NCBI GenBank assembly: GCA_033675265.1
Contig: JAUJYZ010001151.1
Span: 154,260-218,259 of the forward strand
Length of the DNA stretch: 64,000 bases
Origin: Actinostola sp. cb2023
Lineage: Eukaryota; Cnidaria; Anthozoa; Actiniaria; Actinostolidae
Direction: 5' to 3'
The stretch's first letter is position 1. Each line of letters opens with the position of its first letter. The notes beneath the pieces are model-generated. The model saw only the letters and a list, made by a program, of their open reading frames with translations, was not told the origin of the DNA and did not search any database. The position numbers and the translations under genes were made by a program. Of the stretch, positions 1 to 11,925 are shown piece by piece.

Positions 1-402
1 ACTAAGCGTACTCGCTCTAGTACAGCGAAGTGTGTGTTTACACGAGAACTCAAAATGTGTGTTGTTTACAAGTTGCTCCATTGGTGAATATTGCTCCGTT
101 TGTGTAAAAACTCTCAGATAACATATATCGTGAGTCTGTACACGTCTTACTTTTCGTAATGAACGAATAATGCGGTTTAGTATTTTCGTCCTGTGAATCA
201 AGCAGTTGTTACAATACTTTGACAACGTCAGGCCAATGATGAGTTGAAGATTTCTCTTTTGTAGAATCTGTTTCTCTGGTTTCCAGTCTACAATCCCAGA
301 GACGTCCAGAATAGAAAGGTTTGGGAGTAGGCCTGTCAAGTCACCAGTGATGTTGTGAAGAGGATTCATCGAGATATTTCTAGAATGCAAGGTAACATTA
401 TT
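1..402. other. Unassigned AT-rich sequence
   Basis: No coding potential, RNA gene or clear repeat is visible here. It runs directly into the 9-bp minisatellite. Confidence 0.5.
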
Positions 403-657
403 AGCCAAGCCAGCCAAGCCAGCCAAGCCAGCCAAGCCAGCCAAGCCAGCCAAGCCAGCCAAGCCAGCCAAGCCAGCCAAGCCAGCCAAGCCAGCCAAGC
501 CAGCCAAGCCAGCCAAGCCAGCCAAGCCAGCCAAGCCAGCCAAGCCAGCCAAGCCAGCCAAGCCAGCCAAGCCAGCCAAGCCAGCCAAGCCAGCCAAGCC
601 AGCCAAGCCAGCCAAGCCAGCCAAGCCAGCCAAGCCAGCCAAGCCAGCCAAGCCAGT
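403..657 (+). repeat. 9-bp minisatellite (AGCCAAGCC)n
   Basis: About 28 perfect head-to-tail copies of a 9-bp unit. In one frame it reads as a Ser-Gln-Ala run with a 16-residue leader, but the open frame is only a by-product of a 9-bp period without stops. No splice sites or conserved flanks support a protein. The lack of divergence between copies suggests recent expansion. Confidence 0.95.
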
Positions 658-2217
658 TAAGTTGCAGAGTTATCGATGCCTCGAAAAGCTACTACAGATT
701 TTGATGTGCGAGAAGTGACGTGTGGAGAAGTGATTAGAACACCATCGCATGCGGGCTTGCAGTACGTCTGCTACTTGTAACGTATAATAATCAGATTGAT
801 CTTTCTTCACTTACATATACAATGTTCTAAGATTGTTTAGACAATAAAATACTTCATAATTTAACGCTTGTATTTTGTTGTGTGCCAAAGACCTGAGCAG
901 ATGAACAATATGATTAGATTATATGACTATATAGATGCCCTGTTTGACTGCATGGCCCCTGGGGGTGGGGACGGGGAGCCGGGCCGGGGGCGGGGAGCCG
1001 GGGTGGTTTGCGACCTCCATGTGAAAGGAGTGATGATTTCCATCTCTTTTACGGTTGCAAATTATCATTGTTTTTGGTGTTCACGACGGAACGTCAATAT
1101 ATTTTAGCCATCAAAGCCAGGCATCACTTAGCGGTGTACGCGAAGATATACAAAATGCTGTCATACTGTGTTGGTGTTGGTTTGATATAGACTCAGTGGT
1201 ATCTTATTTGATAGGTCAAATAAAGCTTAAGCCACGCCCATATTGGTCTAATATAAGCGTTTAATTCAAATGTTCCGACGATAACCTTCCGTTCACATGG
1301 GAACCCCCCCGGTTGCTTGGGCATATACTATGCGGTCATACATAACTAAGCTGCAAACATCTGTTAAACGTACATTACACTTTAAGCTTCAAGTATCTAT
1401 GGACGTGGGTTGGATGGTATATTAAGAAAACAGCGTGACAAAATCCGGTTTAATTTACAATGTCAAAGACGCTTTGATCAATTTTAATTGGTTACGAATA
1501 GATGTACCCAATGGAACAAATTAAAACAAACTTAATCAAAACTAGTCAATCGTTGTCCGAATTCGACACAGGTAGACTCCTGGATGGCTACTATATCATA
1601 TTGATATTGTTATGCAAGTTAGTCTAATAAAGGTAATTATATGAGCAAACAATGCGGTACCTTTTAAATTATGTAATCATGCAAATATCAAAGAAAAAAC
1701 ATATTCTCGTGCGTCACTGAATCGGAATTAAGCAGAAGGGTTTCAGACGGTGGAACATCCCAGCCCAGTTAAAGTGAACACATCTCTATATATTTCAAGC
1801 ATGAAAAACGGACATTTAATATAGAATCCTTTTTCACAATAAGCGTTAAATAACAAGTGGGCAAAACCATTTACGATAAACAAGATGAAAAACAGAAGCA
1901 AAACAACAACAACAACACCCACCCACGAACATCTACAGGAAAAAAATATCACAAGCATGTATCTGAAACGACTGATTGCCATGAAAAATGTTTCAAACGT
2001 CAGTTATCAATTTAACGTGCAAGAGTAACCTGTATTCAGAGAAGTTAAGAGGTCGATTTGTTAATTATATACTCAACACAATAAAGTAATATACATGTAC
2101 GTACATAGAAAATAGTTTGAAAGTCGTTAGAATAGAATAAAAAAACATGTAAATTAATTTATTTCTTTGAAGAGCTCTTCCTGAAAGGAAACGCACAAAA
2201 TATTGTAGAGGTGTATG
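658..2217. other. Non-coding stretch with one G-rich patch
   Basis: No gene recognised. A G-rich patch at about 959-1011 has several runs of four or five G and could form a G-quadruplex on the plus strand. The rest is AT-rich unique-looking sequence. Confidence 0.4.
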
Positions 2218-2371
2218 TTCGTTTCTTTCATTCTTTCTCTTTTCTTTCTCTCTTAATTCTTCATTTTTTTCCCACTTTTTTCTTTCTTTCTATCTCTCTA
2301 TTTGCTTTCTTTCTTTCTTTCTCTCTTTCTTTCTCTCTTTCTCTCTTTCTTTCTCTCTCTCTTTCTTTCTT
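2218..2371 (+). repeat. Degenerate TTTC/TCTC pyrimidine tract
   Basis: Low-complexity stretch made of TTTC and TCTC words with interruptions. It is a decayed microsatellite with no coding content. Confidence 0.85.
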
Positions 2372-3237
2372 GTTTTGATCACGATAAGTTAAGTTATACT
2401 AAAATACACGTACGTATAATAGATACACTACTGAAATATTTTTGCGCACATTTAAAATAACTGCTTCTGTCACTGGTATAAACGACTAGAGTCGTTTTCG
2501 TAAGAGTGGCAAACCTACGGTACCGTGACACTTAAATGGCTTCCTTTCTGAACCAACTCATAAAGCGTACAGGTGCAGTGTATCTCATTCAATCAAACTC
2601 TTCAGCACGGCACAGCAGCATACGCCGTAACTTTTACACGAAAATGCCTCTAAAGCGAAGTTAACACTTACAGAATCTGAAGCCCACTGAACGTGGCAAA
2701 CGACTTCATTGGCAAACGCTGAAAATTGTTGAACAACAAGTCCCTAGGAATCATAACAATGCTATGAGTGACACATAATTCTTCATGGTTAGAAATAATG
2801 TTATGCGTTACTCACAAATGTGTGGTGTTAGTTTTTTCAGCCATCAAAACTTGCAGAGAACAGATATCGTGTAGTCTACAAACCACGGTCGTGCCCTTGG
2901 CATCTGTTGCGGTGCAGTAGGAATATTTCTCAGGAGAGCTGCAGGCGGTGATCGTCGTGTTAGTCGTTTGACTTTGAGCGACCAACATGCAGTACTAGCA
3001 GTAAGGTAGACGAACAAGAAATACCTCGAGCAACAGTTGACGACATTTCGACCTCCGATTTAAAGTGATATCTTTGCTCTACTTTGCTAATCGTTTGATT
3101 CTGTTTTGTTGCCTAATGTGTACTATTTAATTACAACAAAAAATCGCACCCGCTCAAGCTACACGAATATATATATTAACTGGTTTTAATTAAATTCGGC
3201 GAAGAAACAACTTTGGCAATTGAATGAAGATTAGTAG
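2372..3237. other. Unassigned sequence
   Basis: No ORF of note, RNA gene or clear repeat seen. Confidence 0.4.
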
Positions 3238-3402
3238 CTCTCATACTCATTAATTATATTCATGAGGTAACCAGCCAATCCGGTGCATCAAATCCAGTCA
3301 CATGATGGACCTGGATACCCCGGTATCGGCTTCGATACCGGCTTCGCTTCGGACTGGAAAACCCGTCTAGTCCTCATTCTCGGCTTTGAAACATTACTTC
3401 AT
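3238..3402 (-). mobile_element. Dispersed repeat, same family as 12984-13500
   Basis: The segment starts with CTCATACTCATTAATTAT and ends in a stretch (CTCATTCTCGGCTTTGAAAC) found in the opposite orientation at 12999-13040, beside the same ATTAATTAT-type border at 13053-13077. Two copies sharing both border words indicate a short non-autonomous element. No coding region. Confidence 0.5.
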
Positions 3403-3577
3403 ATTTGTATGGTAACTAGACGCTCATTGAGCGTTTACTCGGCGTGTGGGATGATCAGCTGGAACTCCAGGCAATCTCTAGCCCACCGAAGCTTACCATC
3501 CTCTGTTTTTGTCTAAACCGATGTTTTGGGCTTCCTGTGGTCATGTTAACTGTATCTTGTATACGTATAGACCTTTT

Positions 3578-3722
3578 GCATAAAGCCACTAATCATATGC
3601 AGATACACAATTAACCTCACTCTGATTCAATAAAACAATGACATCGTTGGATAGATCTTTTGTTTCGCGCTGAGTGAGAGTGAGGCTAAGCGTGTATCTG
3701 CATATGATTAGTGGCTTTATGC
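3578..3722. mobile_element. 145-bp foldback element
   Basis: Nearly the whole segment is one inverted repeat. The left arm begins GCATAAAGCCACTAATCATA and the right arm ends with its reverse complement, with a short loop around 3635-3675. It would form a long hairpin and resembles a MITE. No target-site duplication was identified. Confidence 0.75.
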
Positions 3723-3868
3723 AGTTCGATTCTAAGAATATCGAACTCCTAATTATACTCAAGAAATAAAGATTAGTAGTTGTATGAGTGCTGTGAGGTG
3801 TTTAATTTAGGATAAGAGGTCTATTTAGTGTGTTTTGGGATCGATATATTTTGAGTGCTCACTCATAG

Positions 3869-4347
<479 letters not shown>

Positions 4348-4729
4348 AACTAGGCAAGGCAGCAAGTCCCGTAATCGATCACCAAGACTTCGTTTCAGCC
4401 GAAAATAAACTGACTTTCTCGATTCGTTCAATCAAGAGCTTTTGATATGTCATAGAATGGCAATCTATCAGTGTTCTGACCTGCTTTCAGGTCGTTTACT
4501 CCACTAACGACCAGAAACTCGATTTTTTTCGAATGACATGCTTCTCTCGCTCTTCCTGGGCTTCCTGTGGCTGGGATGGACTGGAACCTCTGACCCCCCA
4601 AAAACTGCCCATTTTAAGACTCGGCGTCTGCCACAGGCAGTCCACGCCGAGTAATAAATCTAGCCGTAATTCACGTCCCATGCAGTTGGTCTACACCGAT
4701 GTATCGGGTACACTACCCCGCGGATCTCT

Positions 4730-6038
4730 GTAAAGTTCAGACCGGACCGGACCGGTCAGATGCGGACGCCGGACCGGACGCCGGATGCATGAAAAAAAAA
4801 TAATAATAATAATGATACAAAGTAAAAGGACAACAGAGACAAAAAAGTAAAAAAGAAGGAAAGGTTAAAATAACCAAAAAAAAACAAAGAATAAAGCTCA
4901 TGTCTAAATTTCCCCTTGCTTATTATATTTGAGGTCGGTGTTAAATACTATATTTACAGATTGAATTGTCTTTGTTTGCTTTGCGTTACCGGTAACCGTT
5001 ACCATTGAACTTGCAAACTGATGGTCTGACCAAACCCCCTGATCATAGTCATGGCCTTTGAAAGCTGGTGACCATCCGCCGAAAGTAAACAATATTGACC
5101 AATGAAAATGCGACTTTTCCGACCTTTGGTCAAGAAAGTCTCATGTGTTTCTTAGTTTCTATTGTGTTAGATCGATAAGATCAGTATATTGCTTCATTTC
5201 ACAATCTCATGCATGGGAACATGTAATATGTGGACCCAATGACAGTGTTAAACGTAACATGAAAAGTATGCAATATATGCGATATTTAAAAGCAACTAGC
5301 ATCTTGTGATCCGGCATACAAGGAATACCTGTCATTGATAATTGTTTTGTAGCTATCACGAGACTTGTCCCATTCGCCATGTATTAAGTAGTTTATTAGA
5401 GGCAAACCATTACCGGTTTAGTGATCAACCTGGATCCTAGTGGATCCAGAATTATTATAATTATTTGGCTATATATTTTGGAAACTTAAAATATTTTTGT
5501 GGCTACTCAACTTATTATCTACATATACATCTAGCTACATTAGGGGGGTTCTGCAAAGGGTTATACCCATCACTGCAAGACTTATATATGGGTTTGAATG
5601 AGCATTGGCACATGGGCAAGTCCCTGCAGTTACCATACCCGGGGGGTACTCCCATATATTTGCTAATGGTTTTTGAGGTTTTGGTCTTAGATAGGGTATA
5701 CATTTCACCCTAAATTGTCTTGAATAGGGTCTGTAATTCTGACAAGGATCGTAATTTTCACTTTATAGAGTTTTAGATAGGGTATTTTATAACTGTCTAA
5801 AATAGGGTATAGATTTTCCCTTGAGTCTTAGATAGGGTCCACTTTATATCGATCTGTCTTGAACAGGGTATGAATTTTCAAGATGTCGCGATAGGATCAG
5901 GGTTTACGGAACCCAGCAGGACAACCCTATCAAAACCCAGAGTACCCGTCCGGTACGGCGTCCGTTCCGCCGTCCGTCATCCGGTCCGGCATCCGCATCA
6001 GTCCGGTCTAGTCCGGTCTAGTCCGGTTTCACTTTACA
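4730..6038. mobile_element. Element bordered by inverted CCGGAC repeats
   Basis: The left border has TGTAAAGT followed by tandem GACCGGACC words and GATGCGGACGCCGG. The right border carries the same words in inverse order (GGCATCCGCATC, several AGTCCGGTCT, then ACTTTACA). The 1.3-kb interior has no gene. The inverted, internally repetitive ends suggest a non-autonomous DNA element; no duplication of the target was made out. Confidence 0.55.
5632..5875 (+). repeat. Degenerate tandem array of TAGGGTAT-like words
   Basis: After a GGGGGGTACTCCC word come at least seven variants of (T)AGATAGGGTAT or AATAGGGTCT spaced about 30 to 45 bases apart. This is a decayed tandem repeat inside the CCGGAC-bordered element and is not coding. 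Confidence 0.6.
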
Positions 6039-6074
6039 TAGACCCCTACCCTGCTGTGTTAATCAGTGATACTG

Positions 6075-6362
6075 AGTCACGCAACGAGTGACCAAATACT
6101 GCTTAGTCATGCTGCGATGTCTATATTTAATTGTGTTCAGCACTATTTTCTGCACTAAATTTTCTGAAATAGTTCCGGCTAAAATCTGGGGATGCTTTCG
6201 ATTGTATTTTTGCCGTCACTGACCCATTTTGAGCAAGGAAATTCTGCTTTAAATTGTGCAAATAATAGGCTAAAACTACTTCTGTATGATGATACAAAGA
6301 AGCTATCAGGTTTCACATTTAAAATCTATCAAAACAGCTTTAATAAGAAGCCCGAGTTGCTC
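6075..6362 (+). mobile_element. Dispersed repeat, second copy at 58548-58757
   Basis: From ACGCAACGAGTGACCAAA to AATAAGAAGCCCGAGTT, this segment is closely matched by 58548-58757, with one internal gap in the second copy. No coding frame is conserved. It is a short interspersed element lying just beyond the 3' end of the methyltransferase gene. Confidence 0.7.
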
Positions 6363-6481
6363 GTATAGACGACAAAAACATCGCCAATTTTTCCTTGTTA
6401 AGGAAAACTTGCTCGTGTAGATGATAAAAAAAAATTCCTTGTCAAGGAAAACGGCTTTATAGTTGGCTTGATATTTCGTGA

Positions 6482-7693
6482 CTATTGTAACAAGGAAAGT
6501 TCAAATATCGTGTATCCCCCTACAAAAGTGTCATAAACTTGCCTTAGCTCGTAACCTGATTTACTACCAATTTCTTTAAGAAAATCAATCCAGTCGCTTT
6601 TGGGTTGGAATTGACTGCATGATATACTGATCATATGCATGTTGTGAAACCCCAACTGACGACCATTTATTCCGATGTTATGCTCCAAGTCCCCAGCATC
6701 AGGCGAACAGACCTCAATGATGAGCAGTCTACCGTGTCTAGTAAATAGACTACGGGAATTCTGTAGAATGGTTATCAATTTGTTGACATCATGTATAAAG
6801 AAACAAAGTACACTCTTAAATACCATGGTATCAACCTGTACATGGAGGTCACTCGGGAACGAGTTGGTGAAATCTTGCTTTATGAACTCAACGCGGTGCT
6901 CCGGGATTCCAAGGTTGCTGAAGTTTCTCTGAGCTTCGTCGACTACGTCTGGTAACTCCACGACATAGCCTTGGATGTGTTCGCAGCCTGGTTGTTTGAG
7001 GAGAGATGCAAGAAAGTAGCCTGTACTTCCACCCATGTCCACCAGTCTGTTGCAAGTTGGCCAAGGAAAAGCCTTGTACACGTTATTGACTCCTTGAGCA
7101 TCTGGGAGACTCGTGAGATTCGTAACTAGCTCCATTGCACTGTGATAATTCTCGGCAAATTCTTGCCTTCGCTCGTAGCTTCCAATCAGGTGTTCAGATG
7201 ATCCTTGAAACATCTTTCGTTGATCATAAGGTTTTTCTGTTACTTCATTCATGTAGTCGAAGTGAGTCATTCCATGTTCTAGAACAAAGGCTGGTTTATT
7301 CTGTCTCACACATTTTGCAAGAGATCTCATTGCTGTGATGTGTTCTTCACTGCAATAATACGCAACCATGTGTCCAAGGTTTGGTCCATCGTCTCGTCTG
7401 AGCAGTTCCATGGCTTGGTTCTTGGCAAAACTCTTGTTCTCCAGCTCCTTGCCGATTCCCCACTGAGCGAGTACTCTCATCATAGGGTAGAGCTGTTTGC
7501 TTGATGTGCAGCCTGACTTCGTGGCGATGTCTTCAATGCTGAGAGAAGACTCTTCACTGTTACATAGTAACTCAGGAATCTTGAGTCCAACGATGACACT
7601 CAGACAGCGGTTCTGCCACATTCCATGTAACATGGAAAGGATGACATTCTGTTCGGAACTGATCGATGTTGCACTAGCACCACTAGCGTCCAT
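6482..7693 (-). CDS. SAM-dependent O-methyltransferase, plant COMT/ASMT type
   Basis: Intronless frame of 403 codons from the ATG at 7693. The frame is open for 25 further codons upstream but has no ATG there, and a TATA box at 7805-7812 makes this start fit a 5' leader of roughly 85 bases. The N-terminal third is the winged-helix dimerisation region of the family (LSIEDIATKSGCTSSKQLYP). The SAM-binding motif I is LVDMGGSTGYFLASLL. Later comes FIHDVNKLITILQNS, where the family has its HDW(S)-E catalytic histidine region. Members methylate small-molecule hydroxyls, for example N-acetylserotonin or phenolics. The substrate cannot be read from the sequence. Length is normal to slightly long for the family and no frameshift is seen. 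It could be a processed copy, since no intron is present. Confidence 0.88.
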   Translation of the reverse strand: MDASGASATSISSEQNVILSMLHGMWQNRCLSVIVGLKIPELLCNSEESSLSIEDIATKSGCTSSKQLYPMMRVLAQWGIGKELENKSFAKNQAMELLRRDDGPNLGHMVAYYCSEEHITAMRSLAKCVRQNKPAFVLEHGMTHFDYMNEVTEKPYDQRKMFQGSSEHLIGSYERRQEFAENYHSAMELVTNLTSLPDAQGVNNVYKAFPWPTCNRLVDMGGSTGYFLASLLKQPGCEHIQGYVVELPDVVDEAQRNFSNLGIPEHRVEFIKQDFTNSFPSDLHVQVDTMVFKSVLCFFIHDVNKLITILQNSRSLFTRHGRLLIIEVCSPDAGDLEHNIGINGRQLGFHNMHMISISCSQFQPKSDWIDFLKEIGSKSGYELRQVYDTFVGGYTIFELSLLQ

Positions 7694-7804
7694 CTTGCTT
7701 CGAACACCCCCGTTTACCACAGGAATCCCAAGCTCTGGTGGAAATCGAATATATAGTGAAGAGTGCACGCGGAGTGTGGAGTGCGGAAAGCACTGAGCTC
7801 TGTT

Positions 7805-7812
7805 TATTTATA
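7805..7812 (-). promoter_or_regulatory. TATA box of the methyltransferase gene
   Basis: The minus strand reads TATAAATA here, about 112 bases upstream of the ATG at 7693. A start site about 30 bases downstream (near 7782) would give a short leader. The GAAA microsatellite begins about 30 bases further upstream. Confidence 0.5.
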
Positions 7813-7840
7813 GCCGGATACTCATCAATATGAGATATTC

Positions 7841-8239
<399 letters not shown>

Positions 8240-8371
8240 TAACTTGGAGTCGAAAAAGAACAGTTTTCATTTCATGTTTTCATATCATTTCATTGGTAGA
8301 AAATTTAAACGCGGAGCCCACCACACCATGATTTTCTAATGTCACTCCGCGTCAGTTTCCACTTTACCTTA

Positions 8372-8470
8372 CCAATGACTCTGAACAATAGTTTCAAGTC
8401 GAGGCTATCGGGTCAGAACAAAAACGTGACCCAATAGCCTCGACTTGATATCTTTGTTCAGAGTCATTGG
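8372..8470. mobile_element. 99-bp perfect-ended foldback
   Basis: The segment starts CCAATGACTCTGAAC and ends with its exact inverse GTTCAGAGTCATTGG. The arms also contain TCAAGTCGAGGCTAT and its inverse. Only about 12 bases separate the arms, so it is a small hairpin or MITE. Confidence 0.8.
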
Positions 8471-8862
8471 AGTGTAACTTCAATATCAGCTATTTTGTCT
8501 ACACTGCTCATCAACGACACAGTTGTTCAACTGACAACCTGTTTATTGTGGATATGCAGCCAGCGCCCCGCAGTGCAATCACTGCAATTACCTCATTTTT
8601 ACACAAACTACGTAGTAATTCTATCGAGATTACTTATAATATCAATTGCCGAGCGAGACACGAAAACCATAAAAACTCTATGGGGGGAAATATGGAACGT
8701 GTTCTCCAACCAATTAAGGCTTCAGCAAAGCTTTTGGAGGTTAAAGCTCTATATGAACAAGCCGGTTAGATAACACTAAAGTTAAGAATAAAATAAATGA
8801 TATTCCGAAAATGGTACTCATCATGGAAGTATACCCCCAATGAAAAGGCAAACAGCGTTTGG
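8471..8862. other. Unassigned sequence
   Basis: Short overlapping frames only, with no recognisable gene or repeat. It separates the foldback from the 3' end of the Penelope-like element. Confidence 0.4.
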
Positions 8863-8867
8863 CAATA

Positions 8868-8894
8868 TTTCGGTTTACTTTAAACCATCATCAG
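8868..8894 (-). ncRNA. Hammerhead-ribozyme-like core of the Penelope element
   Basis: On the minus strand, just after the end of the GIY-YIG frame, CTGATGA is followed by a hairpin (GGTTTA-AAG-TAAACC) and then GAAA. This is the conserved CUGAUGA / stem II / GAAA arrangement of hammerhead ribozymes, which Penelope-like elements are known to carry in their terminal repeats. I could not assign stem III or the cleavage site, so the core may be degenerate. Confidence 0.5.
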
Positions 8895-9159
8895 ACATAA
8901 TGGAAATTTACACAGTAAACAGAACTTAAATAACAGTTATTTGAATAACAAAATCTCCCTTGAGGCTTTCAATCCCTTGTTTAACCGAGGGTCTTGTGTT
9001 TTTATATGAAAGGCTTCCGTAAATAGTAAGGAATTCCAATTGTTATCACTGTCAATTACTGAGGTTTTGTCATGAATTATCCAACCTACAAACAAACATT
9101 AGAATTACTGAGGTGTTCATCCGTACGGTCACTAGATAGGGTTCATTTGGATTCACATT

Positions 9160-9759
9160 TGAGTTGAAATGCTGGTTGCAAATAAGTCAGGTGGAAGACT
9201 TAGTATAGTTTGAATGTAGTTAAAGTCAGGACAATTCTTTAGATGGTTGAAGATTGCGCTGTCCTTATCACGGCTAGCTGTGTTCGTATGTTCGTTCATG
9301 GAGTGTTCTATCTGTCTTACCAATGTAACTCTCATTGCAGCCAGGACATTTAAACTGGTAAACTACACTCGATCTATTCAGTATGGGTGTTATATCCTTG
9401 GTACTATAAGAGATCTTTGTTGTTTTACTTATCACACGGAATTCTACATCTTTATTGTTGTTGTAACCGTCTGCGAAGTTTGCGTATTAGGGACTTAGTT
9501 AGTTGTTCGCCCTTTTGACCAATATATACGGCAGCTTTATCCAAACCGTGCATGGTCTTCTGTGAGTTGTCTTGTTTCTTATTGGTATCGGGGTTGACAT
9601 TTTCAAAACGTTTTAGTAGTCCATTAGCCAAGTTTTTGGGAAAACTGTTCCAGGACATTAACGTTTTCACTTTTGCCAGTTGGGATTTGACCTTGTTAGG
9701 AGAACATATCCGATAGATACGGCTCAGTAATGAGAGATCTTACCCAGGCGATCCTATGA
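9160..9759 (-). pseudogene. Penelope linker and GIY-YIG endonuclease fragment
   Basis: The linker part reads PKNLANGLLKRF... and VYIGQKGEQLTKSLIRKLRR. The nuclease part starts VYQFKCPGCNESYIGKTDRT, with the paired cysteines typical of the Penelope variant. A frameshift just after LHERTYEHS moves the rest (SRDKDSAIFNHLKNCPDFN) into another frame. Confidence 0.85.
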
Positions 9760-9770
9760 GGCCAAGGCAC

Positions 9771-10479
9771 ATTCTCGTACCCAGAGCCCGCTCGTCATTT
9801 GGTTTGTCGCTGGCTCTGGGAAACCCTGTTGCTCGGTCGTCAAATTTTGACGACTAAGTCGTCAGAGCGCATGCTCATACTAAAGACCGCTAAGAGCGGG
9901 TACTGTGGAAGAGTCTACTGGCTACGTAGTCAGTACACGTTGGTTTGAATATTCAAACAATGTAACAAGTACACAAGTTTGTACATTTATCTTCGTGTAG
10001 CCGTTTAAAATCCCTTCGACGTTCATCACCGGTTCTTCTCTGGTTCTGTTGCGGTAAAGGCTGGACGATAAATACATGTTCTAATATAATCTTGCATGTG
10101 AACCTTCCTGTCTTCCGCTTTGTTATTGTTTCTCTTGAATTATAAAAATATTCCTTTGAATACTCAAAGCGAGTACGATCGATTGTGTCTGTAGCCGTTA
10201 CTTTACTTTTATAATTTATGTATTGTTAGATCTCCCTTTACGAATTCAGATCAATCCATAGCTTTATAATTCAATAACGGAATACCATTGTATGAAAATA
10301 CAACCGTCGCTGTCATTCCTTTCGTTCGCCTTGCAAGTTTGAATCTTTGTTGATCTCATGAACCAATCAAATACGATCAGTCATTGTTGATTTCATCAGC
10401 CAATGAAATTCGCTAAAATTTCAGGGATTCCCAGAGCCAGCGGCAAACCAAATGACGAGCGGGCTCTGGGTACGAGAAT
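9771..10479. mobile_element. 709-bp MITE with about 52-bp inverted ends and 11-bp duplication
   Basis: Both ends are the same about 52-bp sequence in opposite orientation, starting ATTCTCGTACCCAGAGCCCG. GGCCAAGGCAC stands immediately outside each end (9760-9770 and 10480-10490), giving an 11-bp target-site duplication. It interrupts the Penelope frame, which therefore is older. There is no transposase. Long termini and a 9-11-bp duplication fit a Mutator-like (MULE) origin, but that is inference. Confidence 0.9.
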
Positions 10480-11034
10480 GGCCAAGGCACAGCTATCAAA
10501 ATTGGTGTATTGTCCTGTGAATGTATCTTTTCTGTAGATGGTCAATCCGTCAGGTGAGATTTCAATGTCCAAAAAGTGAGGAACACTGTCTTCAAAGCAG
10601 TCATAGGTAAAGCGTATTCCGGTGTCAAACTTATGAAATTCATTGAGTAAGAACGTAAGAGACTCGGGTTTGATTAGTAAAAGGGTGTCATCCACATATC
10701 TACAGTAGAATTTGATCGTTCCATCTAGAATCAATTTACTGACAATGTTAATCTTTTCAAATTCAGTCATTATGATATTCGCAAGAACTGGAGCCAAACT
10801 AACCCATGCTAACTCCGTCTATTTGCTCATAGAAGATGTTGTTGTTTGAGAAGACTGTTTTGGTGCATGTATCACGAATTAATTTTCGTAGGGTGTTCTT
10901 TTTCAGCGTGGTGTTAACTAGTGTCTCCTTCAGTTGTAGAATCGGCGTTCAATGAATTCCAGTGTTCTGTTAAGTGGGACGTTCGTAAATAGAGACTCAA
11001 CGTGAAAGGACACAAAGCGGTAACCTTGATCATC
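10480..11034 (-). pseudogene. Penelope reverse-transcriptase palm fragment
   Basis: Holds VESLFTNVPLNRTLEF, then after a frameshift TLKKNTLRKLIRDTCTKT and SLAPVLANIIMTEFEK. The catalytic YVDDTLLLI box follows (YxDD at about 10690), then FLDIEISPDGLTIYRK. The frame ends where the 709-bp MITE begins. Confidence 0.85.
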
Positions 11035-11925
11035 GCGTACTAATTGCCCATCAATTTGTGTCACGACCGTGAATTACTAAATAATAGACTGAATAATGGA
11101 TTAACGGCTCCGCAATAACGTAGAATTTCGATAATTTTTACATGTTATAGTACAGTATTTATTTTCCACGATTTTTCGCAATGAAAAGTACTTTTTTTCA
11201 ATTTCCCGCGAAAACTCCGACCCAGGCCTCGCGCTGTTTCACTTCTTGACTCGCAACAAATCCCAACAGCATTCTCGGTCGAAAAAAATCTCGTTTAAAT
11301 AAAAACCTGGAGCTGGAGAGCACTGTTTCCAAGGCTACACAGGCCTGGCTACACAATATTTCAAAATGGCGGAAGGAGAAGGTTGTTTTGAAGAGAAAAA
11401 CCTTTGTAAAAGTCCGGGAAATTCGCAACAAGAGCTGGACTATGACTAAACGAAACCTTAGAAAATCGGAGTTTGCCTTTATGTTCGAAAGAAACAAATG
11501 GAAGGAATTATTTTAGGCAATAAATGTACATCAAATTTCCGATGTTACATTTTTTGTCGAGGTCAATGCTAAGACACACTAAGCCGGTTTTTCCTTCAGT
11601 CTCGTACTTTCCATACAAAAAGACGCCATTCTGGAGCCGTATTCAGTCTAAGAAAATCGGTAGATCGCTCAACAACTAAGAGGTAAAAAGCAAACAGACT
11701 TAAACCATTGTCGTATTAGTTTTATTTTCCGATGTTACATTTTTTCCTGATGCTTCTGTTTTATTGTTGTCGAGAGTTGGAAGTATGAATTTCGACTTCT
11801 TCTCTGTAATTCCTCGTGTTTAATGAGCATGAAATGTGTCGACAGGCGTCTCTCGACAATATGGAAATTGCATGCAAATTAGCAAAAATCACCGGAAGTG
11901 ACACTGAATTGTACGCGATAGTGGT
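11035..11925. mobile_element. Insertion in the Penelope reverse transcriptase
   Basis: The retroelement frame stops after IPPNLY at about 11928 and resumes at about 11033 with RDDQGYRFVSFHVESLF, so roughly 890 bp of foreign non-coding DNA lies between. Two copies of CCGATGTTACATTTTTT (near 11540 and 11735) are inside it. The exact ends and any duplication could not be fixed. Confidence 0.55.

Noticed and set aside
355..660. A 101-residue Ser-Gln-Ala repeat protein
   Set aside because: The frame is a direct product of a 9-bp minisatellite without stops. There is no non-repeat coding part or conserved start.
7693..7768. Extended start of the methyltransferase at 7768
   Set aside because: The first codon there is GTG and the next ATG is at 7693. 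The TATA position also favours the later start.
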